NCBI GenBank assembly: GCA_021234155.1
Contig: JAJEKV010000002.1
Coordinates: 8,224,811 to 8,288,810 of the forward strand
Length of the DNA stretch: 64,000 bases
Source: Isoetes taiwanensis
Taxonomy: Eukaryota; Streptophyta; Lycopodiopsida; Isoetales; Isoetaceae
Direction of reading: 5' to 3'
Shown: positions 9,949-19,203 of the stretch, one piece after another
Numbering within the stretch: position 1 is the first letter of the stretch
Layout: each line of letters begins with the position of its first letter
Position numbers and translations under genes: made by a program
Notes under the pieces: model-generated
What the model was told of the DNA's origin: nothing
Seen by the model: only the letters and a program-made list of their open reading frames with translations
The model's database searches: none

Positions 9949-11310
9949 ATGGCTAGAACCAAATAGACTGCTCGAGTTCCCCGACCTGGTGAATCGGCCA
10001 GCGCCCAAGATCCGAGCCTGATACAGCGGATGCTTCGGGAGCGACTTATCACCAGGGGAGGCCAACCTTCGTCAAGCGAGGAAACAGCATCTGAAGAGCG
10101 TAACGAGGAGGGATCCCAACAGGGATCACAAGAGGAGCACGGATCCCAGGTATCAACTGAAATACTCGAAGAAGAAGACATTGGATCTCCGGATTCAATG
10201 AATGAAGAAACCCAAGAAGTATACGAGCAGATAGAGCGGGAAATACAGGAAGAGGAGGGAGCAGAGCGAGAACAGAGAACCAAGGTTCGCGAAGAGCAGA
10301 GGCAGCCGACTCCCGAGCCGACCATGGAGGAAGAACTCGGGGCCTGGATTCGAGAGGAGGAGGCAAAGGAGCAAGAAGAGCAGAGGGAGCCCACCCCCAA
10401 GCCGACTGAGGAAGAACAGCTCGAGGCATGGATCCGAATGCACGAGGCCAAAGAGCGGCGCCGAGAGAGGAAAAAGACGGAGAAGAAGAGAAAGAGGGAG
10501 GAGAAGGAGGCCAAAGAAGCCGAGGAAAAGAAGCAGAAGAAGGGCAAACACGTGGAGCGGGAATGGGGGCCCAAGAGAAGAATTAAGAAGACCCAAAGGA
10601 CGACGGTCGTCATCGAAGAGCGGCCGCCTGACAAGCCACCCTCGTCGGATGACTCTGAAGATGAAGACTTCAACCCCAATGATGAAGGTGGGAGTTCTTC
10701 TAAGCCCCCAGGTGACGAACATGGAGCACATGATCAGGAGCAGCCGGAGCAGGAGCAGACACCACCGCCATACCCGACTTGGGATAGGAAGAAACAGCCA
10801 CGACCTGCCCGAGAATCGTACGTGATAGACCCTGTCAAGGTCTACGAGAGGAAGCTGAAAGAGCACAACGCCTTCATGAAGAAGTGGGAGGCTTACAACT
10901 CCTATTACCAGGAGAACAGGGTCAGAATTGTCAAAGGTGGACGGCCATCGAAGAAGCAGACTCTAAAGCCACCGCCAGAAAAGCCCAAGCCTCCAAAGAA
11001 ACCAGCGAAAAAGAGAGCCAGCAGAAAGGAGAGCGAGAGACGAGCACTACGAGAGATTAGTCATTTTCAGCACAGCTTCGGCTTCCTAATCCCCCGTGCA
11101 CCGTTCGCCCGATTAGTCAGAGAAGTCGTACAAGAGTACAACACCGAAATGAAGGTGACGGACGAGATGCTGCTGGCATTACAGGAAGCGACCGAGCAGA
11201 AGCTGGTACAGCACTTTGAAGATTCCACAGCCTGCACTGTGCATGCCAAGCGAGTAACATTAATGAAGAAAGACATGCAGCTGGCCAGCTACATTAAGGG
11301 AGATCCCTAG
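9949..11310 (+). CDS. Histone H3-like protein with long charged linker (element A)
   Basis: There are 454 codons including the stop. Residues 1-9 read MARTK-stop-TAR, the H3 tail; codon 6 (9964-9966) is TAG where H3 has Gln5, so a CAG-to-TAG change fits. If this stop is real, the next ATG at 10030 gives 426 residues without the tail. Residues about 28-150 are Glu/Gln-rich. Residues about 150-215 are Lys/Glu/Arg-rich, probably coiled coil with nuclear localisation signals. Pro/Lys-rich sequence follows to about 360. Residues 365-453 are an H3 histone fold: [42 protein letters not shown]. By hand count 33 of 62 core positions match canonical H3. Loop 1 has canonical H3 length, while LIPxAPF and VTLMxKD resemble centromeric H3. 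The likely role is nucleosomal or H4-binding; any function is inference. It is the most intact ORF of the element. Confidence 0.88.
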
Positions 11311-11447
11311 TAAATTTTGTAAATCATAAAAATTTTGTTTAATACAAAGTGTTTTTGAGTAGACTATGTACTTAACTAAGTTGCATTAGCAAGTAATGGC
11401 TTTTGTTTCAGTCAAATTGGTCATATTTAGAGCAAGTAGTGAGGGAT

Positions 11448-11514
11448 GTCTCACACGTCGCGCCAGAGCACAAACCTAAAGTTTAGGTCGAGCCCTGGGC
11501 GCAACGTGTGAGAC
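11448..11514 (+). repeat. 67-bp hairpin 3, upstream of the second internal promoter
   Basis: The left arm GTCTCACACGTCGCGCC pairs with the right arm GGCGCAACGTGTGAGAC, a 17-bp stem with one mismatch. An inner palindrome ACCTAAAGTTTAGGT lies in the loop. It is almost identical to the copy at 9480. Confidence 0.9.
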
Positions 11515-11658
11515 CTTCATATCTAATCTAGACCAAAACACCTCCAAATCGGCCAAGTAAGGGGTCAATCCTGAATATCTCGATGAGACTAGCATGATAG
11601 CATGATTTGACCCTTAGATCACCCAGATTGGACAAGTTTTAACCAAGATAGGGCAAAT

Positions 11659-11725
11659 GTCTGACACGTCGCGCCAGAAGCCAAACCTAAAATTTAGATC
11701 GAGCCCCAGGCGCATCGTGTGAGAC
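11659..11725 (+). repeat. 67-bp hairpin 4, upstream of the second internal promoter
   Basis: The left arm GTCTGACACGTCGCGCC pairs with the right arm GGCGCATCGTGTGAGAC. It lies 211 bp after hairpin 3, so the pair spacing (214 and 211 bp) is conserved although the sequence between the hairpins is not clearly alike. Confidence 0.85.
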
Positions 11726-11918
11726 CTCCTAGCATTTTCTCCACCATGCCATATCCAATTGACCTCTAGTTCGTTGCAATAGGTTCATTAGATAGTTCCA
11801 GCCATGCTCAAACCCTTAAATTAGCCTTTTAATTCCCATTTGAACCTCAACATAGGCTAGAATTACCCAACCCCAAGAGTTTTTCAAGTCACCCAAAAAT
11901 TAGGGTTTTCCCCTAGTC

Positions 11919-11926
11919 TATAAATA
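11919..11926 (+). promoter_or_regulatory. Internal TATA box of the second ORF
   Basis: TATAAATA lies 121 bp upstream of the ATG at 12040. The matching boxes in B and C are about 115-120 bp upstream of the second ORF's ATG. Downstream, GTTTGCTCCCGACC resembles TCTGCTCCCGGCCCGACC in the H3 leader, so the two leaders may be related by duplication. Confidence 0.62.
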
Positions 11927-12039
11927 GGCTCCCATTTCTCACTTGACACCCTACAAGTTTGCTCCCGACCTTCTAGGCGATTTTCCAGCTCCCTGAGGCG
12001 CTTTTGCATCCGTTTGTTAGTCCCATCTTCTCTAGATCC

Positions 12040-13620
12040 ATGGCAACCGCTGACTTTAGGTGATGGTACAGCGCCAGTGCCCATGCTGCCGAGGCCAATA
12101 TCAACGACATTTTTCGAGTTTTCCGGAAAGAGATAGATGTCCAAGTCACCAAGACGTTAACCCCAAAGATATAGACAAGTCTTGTCCGACTTCCAAGCTA
12201 GGTAGGACCGGCCCCTAGTGCAGCTCCCCCTTGTACAAAGCTATTTTGTTCCTGTGCAATCCCTTCAAGCAAAGCTTTGGGTAATGTTCCAAACATTGCT
12301 GGCACTGACCCACAAGGCCCGTGAGGTTACTGTGACTACATGGTCTTGATGGGGCCGACAGACCAAGTACTTCTTCTACACCACCGCCTTTAGCAATCTT
12401 TGTTTCCCACCGGCGGGTCAAAACCCCATGGGGAAACCCTATTCCTCCCATGGATGTAGACCCCATAGCCTCCCCGCCAAAGAACCAGCTCCTTTTGCGC
12501 ATCAACAAGAGCAAGAAGGACCCATAAGATGAGGAATCGAAGACCAGGACTAGGACGCCGAGCTCGACCCGCCAGAGGAGCAAGCCAGCCAGCGGGGTGA
12601 GCAGAGTTACGCGACTTTTGAACGAGGCCCGCAAATCCTCGTGATCGCCCCCACTTGGGCTAGGTATCACAAGCCTAGCCCCCATCATCATCGACGGGCA
12701 GGGAGTACCGCTCCTCACCGACATCCGTACCTCCCCGAATGCGTGGAAAGGGAGTATCGACTCGACGAAGTTGCCGCACCAACCGCAAGAACAACCGAGA
12801 TCCGATGATTTCATCGTCCGTGGGAGCTCAGACTTCCCGATTCAGGGTAAGAGAAGCCGACACCTTGCTGTGGGAGTCGACTTCGCACATCCAAGCCTAC
12901 AGCAACATCGTGCAAATAATGGAAGCTCTGGACTGGCCCCTGAGCCATCCAGAAGAGAAGAGGCGGATCGACATCGACGAAGTTTCGACACCATCGACAA
13001 TCACTGGATTACAGAGTTCACCAACGCGGAGGTCGGCGAATATGCCGGAAGACATAGGGCTGGGGGCCGAGGGGCTTAATGAATCAACAACGCCGCACAA
13101 CGCATGTGTCAGCCGAGATACTATCTCCCCGCTAATGGACGGGAGAATAGTGGTAATACACCGCAAATTCAGCCCCGTGGGCTAAGAAGGAGGTTCATGC
13201 TCATCGCGACTCGTGCTTTTGCATGCATGCTCGGGCTGGCTTCAAACACCGACTATGCCATCTTAGTCAAGAGAACGATAGCACTTGACATCTTCGACTT
13301 CGCCGCGGCCTCACCGACGGGCTAGTGGAAGACTAGCAAGAATCAAGCGCCTACACCTCCGAAATAGAAGCAGAGTCGAAGACTTGGTGCAAGCCTTGCA
13401 AGGCTTGGGACGCCAACCAACATCTCAAGTTAAGAACTTGGGACATCCCACCGGGATAGGAAAGTTCCACTTCCAAGTTAAGAAGTTTCTTGAGGATAAA
13501 TACATTTTATTTTGCATTTTAAACGTTTTGTTGATGTATTTTGTTCCACAACTATATCAACAAACACATATAATGCAATAAAATAAATAAAACTAACCTT
13601 AAAGCCATGATCCACCTGTA
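12040..13620 (+). pseudogene. Second element ORF, unknown function, degraded (element A)
   Basis: I do not recognise this product. Coding-like blocks start at ATG 12040 (MATADF, then a stop) and resume in other frames, with the longest run at 12739-13185 (..EADTLLWESTSHIQAYSNI..). The region is rich in Pro, Arg and acidic residues and is broken by many frameshifts. Its place between the H3-like gene and gag, and its own TATA box, are shared with elements B and C. The start sequences are not clearly alike between A and B/C. It may be an extra gene or a diverged upstream part of gag. Confidence 0.45.
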
Positions 13621-14890
13621 TGCAGCTAGAGGCCCGTGCTCGGGGGAACAAACAACGTAGACCAGAGAAGAACAAACTCCCCAGTGCCACACCCAAGATG
13701 AAACCCAGAGGAGGCATTTGGCCCCATGACCCCGGAGGAGGAAATGTCACAGATGAGAACGGACCTTGAGCAAATAAAGGCTTTCTTGGCAACACAAGCA
13801 GGAGTTGGTTCAGAGGGCAATGCCCAGTTGCCACAAGCATCAGCTCTGAAACAGGAAAGGACAAGAGGAAGAGCAAGAGAAGGAGGTCCCCAAAGACGAA
13901 TCCTCCGACCAAGCTCTGACTCTGACTCGACCCGAGGAGGAGGCTGAACAAGCGCAGACCGAGACGGCAGACACAAAGACACAAAGGCCTCGAGATTACC
14001 GTAAGAAGGTAGACTCAAAGATTGAGAAACGTGATGGAAGACCGTGAAGCTTGAGCAATTCTCAGCGAGAACAGCGTCGCATGGAAGTGAGGCTTGACTC
14101 GATGAGATGAGTGAGTATGGTAACGCCAATGGTATGAAGGACAAGGACAAAGGGTGGTGGCAACAACCCAACCTGAAGGAGCAAAGACGCATTTGGTGGA
14201 AGGGTTATGCCAAGGCCCATGGCTTAAGCAGGATGGTTGCAGGTTCAAAAGTTTGCTAAGGCTTTCTGCCCATTACGTCCCTAAGGGAACACAAGTCCAA
14301 CATGATGCAAAGCTTCAAGTTTAAAAGAAGGCAACAAATCACCCGTAAATATACAGAGGAATTCATGAGACTAAGGCTTTATGTGCCGAGGTTGAATGAA
14401 AAGCACGCAGTGGAGAGCTATATTGAGGGATTGAATGAGGAGATCCGCAAGCTTGTAAGGGCAATAAACTCTAAGACGGTGTTAGAAGCAGAGTCCAAGG
14501 TAATAAGCTTGCAAGGAACGGGCTTCGTGAATCAATGGGCGAGGCGCAAAGATTACTGTGATAAAGGCAAGGCAACAGTGGAGTTATAGCCCTAGAGCAG
14601 CCAGCCTGTGTCCAGCTAAAGCCCCATATAGTGGCAAACTATGGGAAGCAAAGAGAGGAAGCAGGTGTCCTTCAAGGACAAGCAGGAGGGGTCAAACTAC
14701 TCCAAAGCAGAGGGGGTCTTTTTGCAAGCAATGCCCAAGGAGAAGAGGTAGGAGTGCATAGAGAAGCAGCTTTGCTTCAGGTGCTTCCAGCCAGGCCACA
14801 GGACAGCAAACTGCCCCTTCGTCATGAGCACAACACTAGCGGAGTTGGGTGGATGGGACACTCCGGCCCCGACGACGACGCCGGCAACAT
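13620..14890 (+). pseudogene. gag: gag, capsid and nucleocapsid (element A)
   Basis: The N-terminal part at 13726-13947 has MSQMRTDLEQIKAFLATQ, a coiled-coil-like stretch. The capsid part at 14302-14580 includes RRQQITRKYTEEFMRLRLYV and YIEGLNEEIRKLVRA, typical of Ty3/gypsy Gag, where the protein packages element RNA. A CCHC zinc knuckle is encoded at 14773-14814: C-FR-C-FQPG-H-RTAN-C, exactly CX2CX4HX4C. Several frameshifts separate the blocks, so no single product would be made from this copy as read. Confidence 0.85.
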
Positions 14891-14989
14891 GCGACTATAT
14901 TCGTGGTGAGTGTCACATTTTGCCGCCATAGATACGAAATGCTGCAGAATCAAGATAAGGTAATTTCCACAAAGAGGGAAGGCCAAGGC

Positions 14990-15410
14990 CAAATCTTTCA
15001 TAGTCCCCGATAGACTCGAAGTAGCCACAACTTTGCATCCCCAAGAATGGTTGAGATGTTGAAGTTGAAACCATTGAAGTCAAAGCCGAGGCCCGTAGTC
15101 TTAGCAAGTGGAGCAGTAAGGCAAACGGGCAGCAAGAGAATAAGCTTCGACATCGAATTTGTCGTGAATTAACATCCGATGGGGCGTATAATGGGTATCG
15201 GCAAGTATGACTTGATCATAGGAATGAAGTATCTTGACCGCAGGGCCATCATTGATTGTGGAAAGCGGAAGGTGACCTCACAAAGGCCCAACGGCAAGAT
15301 CATTGAGATCAGTGCAAAGAAGTTGTTCCCATCATGCGCTGTATGTCTAGTAAATGGTCGCCAAGTGCATCAAGAGCGAAATTGTGTAGCATATATCCTT
15401 CAAGCTTGAG
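14990..15410 (+). pseudogene. pol: Aspartic protease of pol (element A)
   Basis: A degraded active-site block is visible at 15010-15030 (ATAGACTCG, Ile-Asp-Ser, followed by a frameshift where Gly-Ala is expected). The C-terminal half is clear: LASGAVRQTG at about 15105, then YDLIIGMKYLDRRAIIDC at 15206-15259, the usual D-x-I-L/I-G-M motif. The enzyme would cut the Gag-Pol polyprotein. The frame change and a stop near 15170 make this copy inactive as read. Confidence 0.7.
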
Positions 15411-15621
15411 ATCAAGAGCCCCAGGCGAAGAAAGCAAGGAAGATAAGGTGCTCAAGAAGTTGCCCAAGCAAATAGCTAAGTTGATCACGGAGTTCCACCA
15501 TCTCTTCCTGATGAGATCGAAAGCACCTCCTCCCACAAGGGAGTCGAAAGTGAGATAGCACTCAACCGTGAACGGTTTAATGAGCAAGGCTCCATACGTA
15601 ATGACAACGCAGAGCTGACGT

Positions 15622-16189
15622 GAGCTAAAGAAGCAATTGCAGGAGTTGCTCGACCTAGGCTTCATTAGACCTAGTGTCTCACCATTTGGGGCACCCATTC
15701 TTTTTGTCAAAAAGAAGGATGGTAGCTTGAGGATGTGCATAGATTATAGGCAGTTGAATATTGATGGATCAGCTCCAAGGGGCAAAAGTCTTCTCCAAAA
15801 TTGATTTAAGGTCAGGCTATCATCAGATCAGGATAAAGGAAGAAGACATCCATAAAACTGCCTTCAGAACGCAGTATGGGCACTACGAGTTCACGGTAAT
15901 GCCTTTCGGATTATCCAATGCCCCAGCAACGTTCATGAGGCTCATGAATGACATCTTCAGGGAGTTCTTGGACACCTTTGTGATAGTATTCTTTGATGAC
16001 ATTTTGGTGTATAGCAGATCCCTTGAAGAGCACGTACAACACCTAAGGAGAGTGCTTGAGAAGTTGAAGAGGCACCAGTTGTACGCCAAGTTGTCGAAGT
16101 GCCACTTCGCAATGGAGAAGGTGGAATACCTGGGGCATGTGATCTCAGCAGAAGGAATCTCGACGGATCCTGCCAAGATTGAAGCGTGA
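15622..16189 (+). pseudogene. pol: Reverse transcriptase of pol (element A)
   Basis: [20 protein letters not shown] and [20 protein letters not shown] precede a break near 15755. The motif expected next (TIKNxYPLPRIDDL) is missing, a deletion of roughly 45-50 bp. The long frame from 15761 then gives [28 protein letters not shown] and the catalytic box [10 protein letters not shown] with both aspartates, followed by YLGHVIS. The domain copies element RNA into DNA. Sequence and order are typical of plant chromoviruses. Confidence 0.93.
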
Positions 16190-16860
16190 TTCAATGGCCG
16201 GCACCGAAGAATGTCCATGAGGTCAGAAGTTTTCTTGGCCTAGCAGGGTACTACAAGAAGTTTGTGAAGAACTTTGCAAAGATAGCGGCCCCGCTAACGG
16301 ACTTGACGAGGGCAGAAAAGGTGAAAGATTGGGCAGATATTGGCACAAGAAAGCCTGCTGTGGTTTGAATTGTTGAAGGAAGCTTTGAGAACCGCCTCGC
16401 CTTCACCCCCGCCAAACCTTAAAAGACAAGTTGGTGGCTTACGATACAAGTAAGATAGCCATTGTGCAAAGGCTCATGCGTGAAGAGCGGTAGTAGCGCA
16501 TGATTCCGTGAAGATGAACGACGCCAAACGCCACCCGACGCGACTATCAAGAATTGCTTGCAAATTGTCGTATTTATAAGAATTTGGAGGCACTACCTCT
16601 TTGGGAAGGAAGTTCCAGCTTGGACACAAATCATCGAGCCTCCAATATGTATTTACGCGAACCACACCTTAACCCGAGAGGTCAAGGTGGATGGAGTTCC
16701 TCAAGAGTATGACTTTGATATAGTCTATAAACCCTGAAGCTCAATGTGGTAGCAGATGCTTTCAAGGCATCCTCCCGACAACTAGAGTGCATTGCAATGC
16801 AATTTCGACGCCTCCAAAGAAACTTCGAAGAAGATTGAAGAAACCTTGCCAATGATGTAG
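16186..16860 (+). pseudogene. pol: RT thumb and RNase H region (element A)
   Basis: [26 protein letters not shown] at 16222-16299 is the conserved link from RT to RNase H in Ty3/gypsy elements. The RNase H domain itself is badly frameshifted; remnants include DFDIVYKP near 16711 and VVADA-like sequence near 16745. It would remove the RNA strand during reverse transcription. Confidence 0.75.
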
Positions 16861-16869
16861 ACTTCAAGG

Positions 16870-17720
16870 AAGTATGGGCGAAGCTTGTGCAAGGAAGCAA
16901 GAACAGATAAGGAGAGGGAAACCTTCAAAAATTTTAAGAAGGAAGGTAACCTTCAGTATTTCACAAGAACAAGTTGTGTGTGCCGTAATCATCGGGGTGA
17001 GGAAGTTGATTCTCCACGACATCCACAACAGTCCAATAGCTGGCCACGCAGGATTTATGAAGACATATTTCAAAGTGCGCAGCACCTACTATTGGCCAGA
17101 ATGAAGAAGGTGTAGCTCGCTACATCAAAGAGTGCCACCGTGGTTAGCAAACTAAGGCAGAGCAGCTTCAATTCCGTGGAGCATTGGAACCATTAGCGTT
17201 TAACGCTAAGTGGGAGGTCATCAAAGATGGACTTCATAACAAGGTTTCCAAGAACAAAGAAGAGGGAAGGATGCTTTGATGGTTGTGGTCGACAAGTTGT
17301 CGAAGATGGCACATTTTGTGCCTTGCGTGACCAACCGACATGGCCTATGGATACAAACAAGTTTTCACCAAAGAAATCTTCAGCTCCATGGTATGCCAAG
17401 GGAGATCATCTCCCATTGTGGACCCCGGTTCATGAGTGCTTTTTGGCAGGACCTCTTTGCAACGATTCGCATAAAGCTATCCATGAAAGACGCCTACCAT
17501 CCTCGCACGGATGGGCAAACGGAGCAGACCAACAGAAGTTTGGAGGATATGCTACTAAACTATGTCCGAACAAGCAAGGTATGTGGGAAGAATTTATTCA
17601 CTTGGTGGAGTTTGTATGATAATAGCACCAAGCAGAATCATCCCAAATGTCGCCGCTCATGATCAACTACGGCTACCAATGCCTAACTCCGCATTAATTT
17701 GGCACAATCCCGTCAAAGGT
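16870..17720 (+). pseudogene. pol: Integrase zinc and catalytic domains (element A)
   Basis: The zinc-binding region has LILHDIHNSPIAGHAGF at about 17006-17056 and YYWP, then ECHRG where a CxxC is expected, the second Cys being lost. The core has MDFITRFP (first Asp), VVVDKLSKMAHFVPC, then ISHCGPRFMSAFWQDLF and HPRTDGQTEQTNRSLEDML (catalytic Glu). The second catalytic Asp is replaced: codon 17414-17416 is CAT (His) where ISDRGP is normal. Integrase inserts the DNA copy into the host genome. This copy should be inactive. Confidence 0.88.
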
Positions 17721-17889
17721 AGAGGTTTTGCAAAGAAATGTTGGCCGACATGCAAAGCACTGGTGGAAGAGGTTTGAGGATATCTTCTTGCAGCAAGGAG
17801 TCGACACAAAGAGCACGGGCCACAAGCATCGGACAAATGAGAGTTCCAAGTTGGCTAATGACGCATGGCTCAAGATCAAAGTGAAGTGC

Positions 17890-18364
17890 TAAGCCCGACG
17901 TAAAATTGAAGAAGCTTGTCTAAGGTGTATCGGACCCTTCGTAATCGTCCAGAGAGTATAATCAATCCTACAAATTGGACCTACCAGCACACCTAAAGAT
18001 TCATAAAGTCTTCCACGTGAGTTTGTTGAAGAAGCATACTCCAAATCCAGATGAAGTCTTGGACACTCCAACTTTGTTGGAAATGACAGAAGAGCAGTTG
18101 GAAATAGTTCCAGAATTGATTCTTGATAAAGCCTTCAAGAAAACAAGGAGATCAGAGTTTCTCCAATATTTGGTCAAGTGGAAACACTTACCGGTGGAAG
18201 ACGCGACATGGGTACTTAAGAGGGATCTAGTAAAGCAAGCATCTACGCTTTATGGAGCAATAGGACGGCAAGGTCATCTCCCAAGAAATCGCTCGTGCAT
18301 GTCGATTTTGTGTAGATTAATTTCATGTATAGTTAAGATTAATCCACGATGCAACCTATGCTAG
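17890..18364 (+). CDS. pol: Integrase C-terminus with chromodomain (element A)
   Basis: LKIHKVFHVSLLKKHTPNPD is the conserved integrase C-terminal segment. A chromodomain follows at about 18098-18253: IVPELILDKAFKKTRRSEF, then YLVKWKHLPVEDATWVLKRDL. Chromodomains of chromoviruses steer integration to chromatin marked on histone H3. Only the Trp of LVKW remains of the usual three-residue aromatic cage; the first aromatic and the residue after KWK are not aromatic. That is the form called group II in plant chromoviruses, so direct methyl-lysine binding is doubtful. Confidence 0.88.
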
Positions 18365-19189
18365 GTATGGGTTGCATGCATTGTTATCGATGATGAGACC
18401 ACTACGTGATCTCTAGGACGGGTGTAATGTCAATGTAGGCATGACCGCTGCCCGCTTTGGATGAGTGGAAGGTAGATTAAAAGTCTTCTGTCCCCACGGA
18501 AGTAGACGCACCTCGAGAGATAAGAGGTCATTCAGGAATGCATTGATAGGAAAGCACCTCTAGTCAATGCCTACGGGGAGGACCCTATCCTTCACGCCCC
18601 ATATACGGGAAGGACCCTATCCTCCACGTGGGCAACTAAAGGTGTAGGCATGAGCCGCCATATAGGCATTATAGGGCGCCTCCACGCCAATGCATGGAAG
18701 AAGCATCATCTTCCTATGCCGGAGATTAGCCATGCATTCATGTAGATAGATGGGGTGGTTCCCTTTATAACCAAAATTTTATTAATAATTAAAATGGTAC
18801 TAACGCCGTGGTCGACCAAGCAGCCAATAGAGCCCGGAGAGCAAGGAGGTCGAAGATAAAAACTTGCAACACAAATTTTGTTGGAATGTGTTGCAAGGAA
18901 TGAAGAGTACCCCTCAAGGATAATTGTATATGAAATGTTAAAATTTTGATAAACTAAAAAATGTTGTGACAAGTGGAACTAATAAGTAACTTGTTTTAAT
19001 GACGCCACCTAATCAATAAGTTATTTGATAATGTAATGGCGTAATAATCTTTTAAAAAATATTACCTTGGGGTAATCCTAATAAATGTGTAAGTATGATA
19101 GTAGTTTATCGTGATGCATCAAGTTGATTGCGTGTTAGGAAGATCCCAAGGTGGGGAGACCACCATGTCGTCATGGATAGCATCATTTC
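18365..19189 (+). other. Element A 3' untranslated region
   Basis: This is non-coding sequence between pol and the polypurine tract. It holds a short duplicated motif, GGAGGACCCTATCCTTCACG at about 18574 and GGAAGGACCCTATCCTCCACG at about 18608. An AT-rich part follows from 18880. No extra ORF is evident. Confidence 0.6.
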
Positions 19190-19203
19190 AAGGTGGGGGA
19201 GAA
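19190..19203 (+). other. Polypurine tract of element A
   Basis: AAGGTGGGGGAGAA lies directly before the TG of the 3' LTR. This is the usual plus-strand primer site of Ty3/gypsy elements. B has AAGGGGAGAA at the equivalent place. Confidence 0.9.

Noticed and set aside
10195-10866. Long minus-strand open frames over 9882-10866
   Set aside because: They lie opposite the H3-like ORF and consist of Ser/Leu/Pro runs produced by the complement of Glu/Lys-rich codons. They have no start context or homology.
9949-11310. The H3-like gene as a host histone gene that happens to sit between two LTRs
   Set aside because: The same gene with the same leader and promoter spacing lies at the same internal place in elements B and C, and its start is seen in D.
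9949-11310. The H3-like gene as a true centromeric H3
   Set aside because: Only two short motifs agree; loop 1 has canonical length, and the 350-residue linker is not typical. Kept as a finding, not as an annotation.
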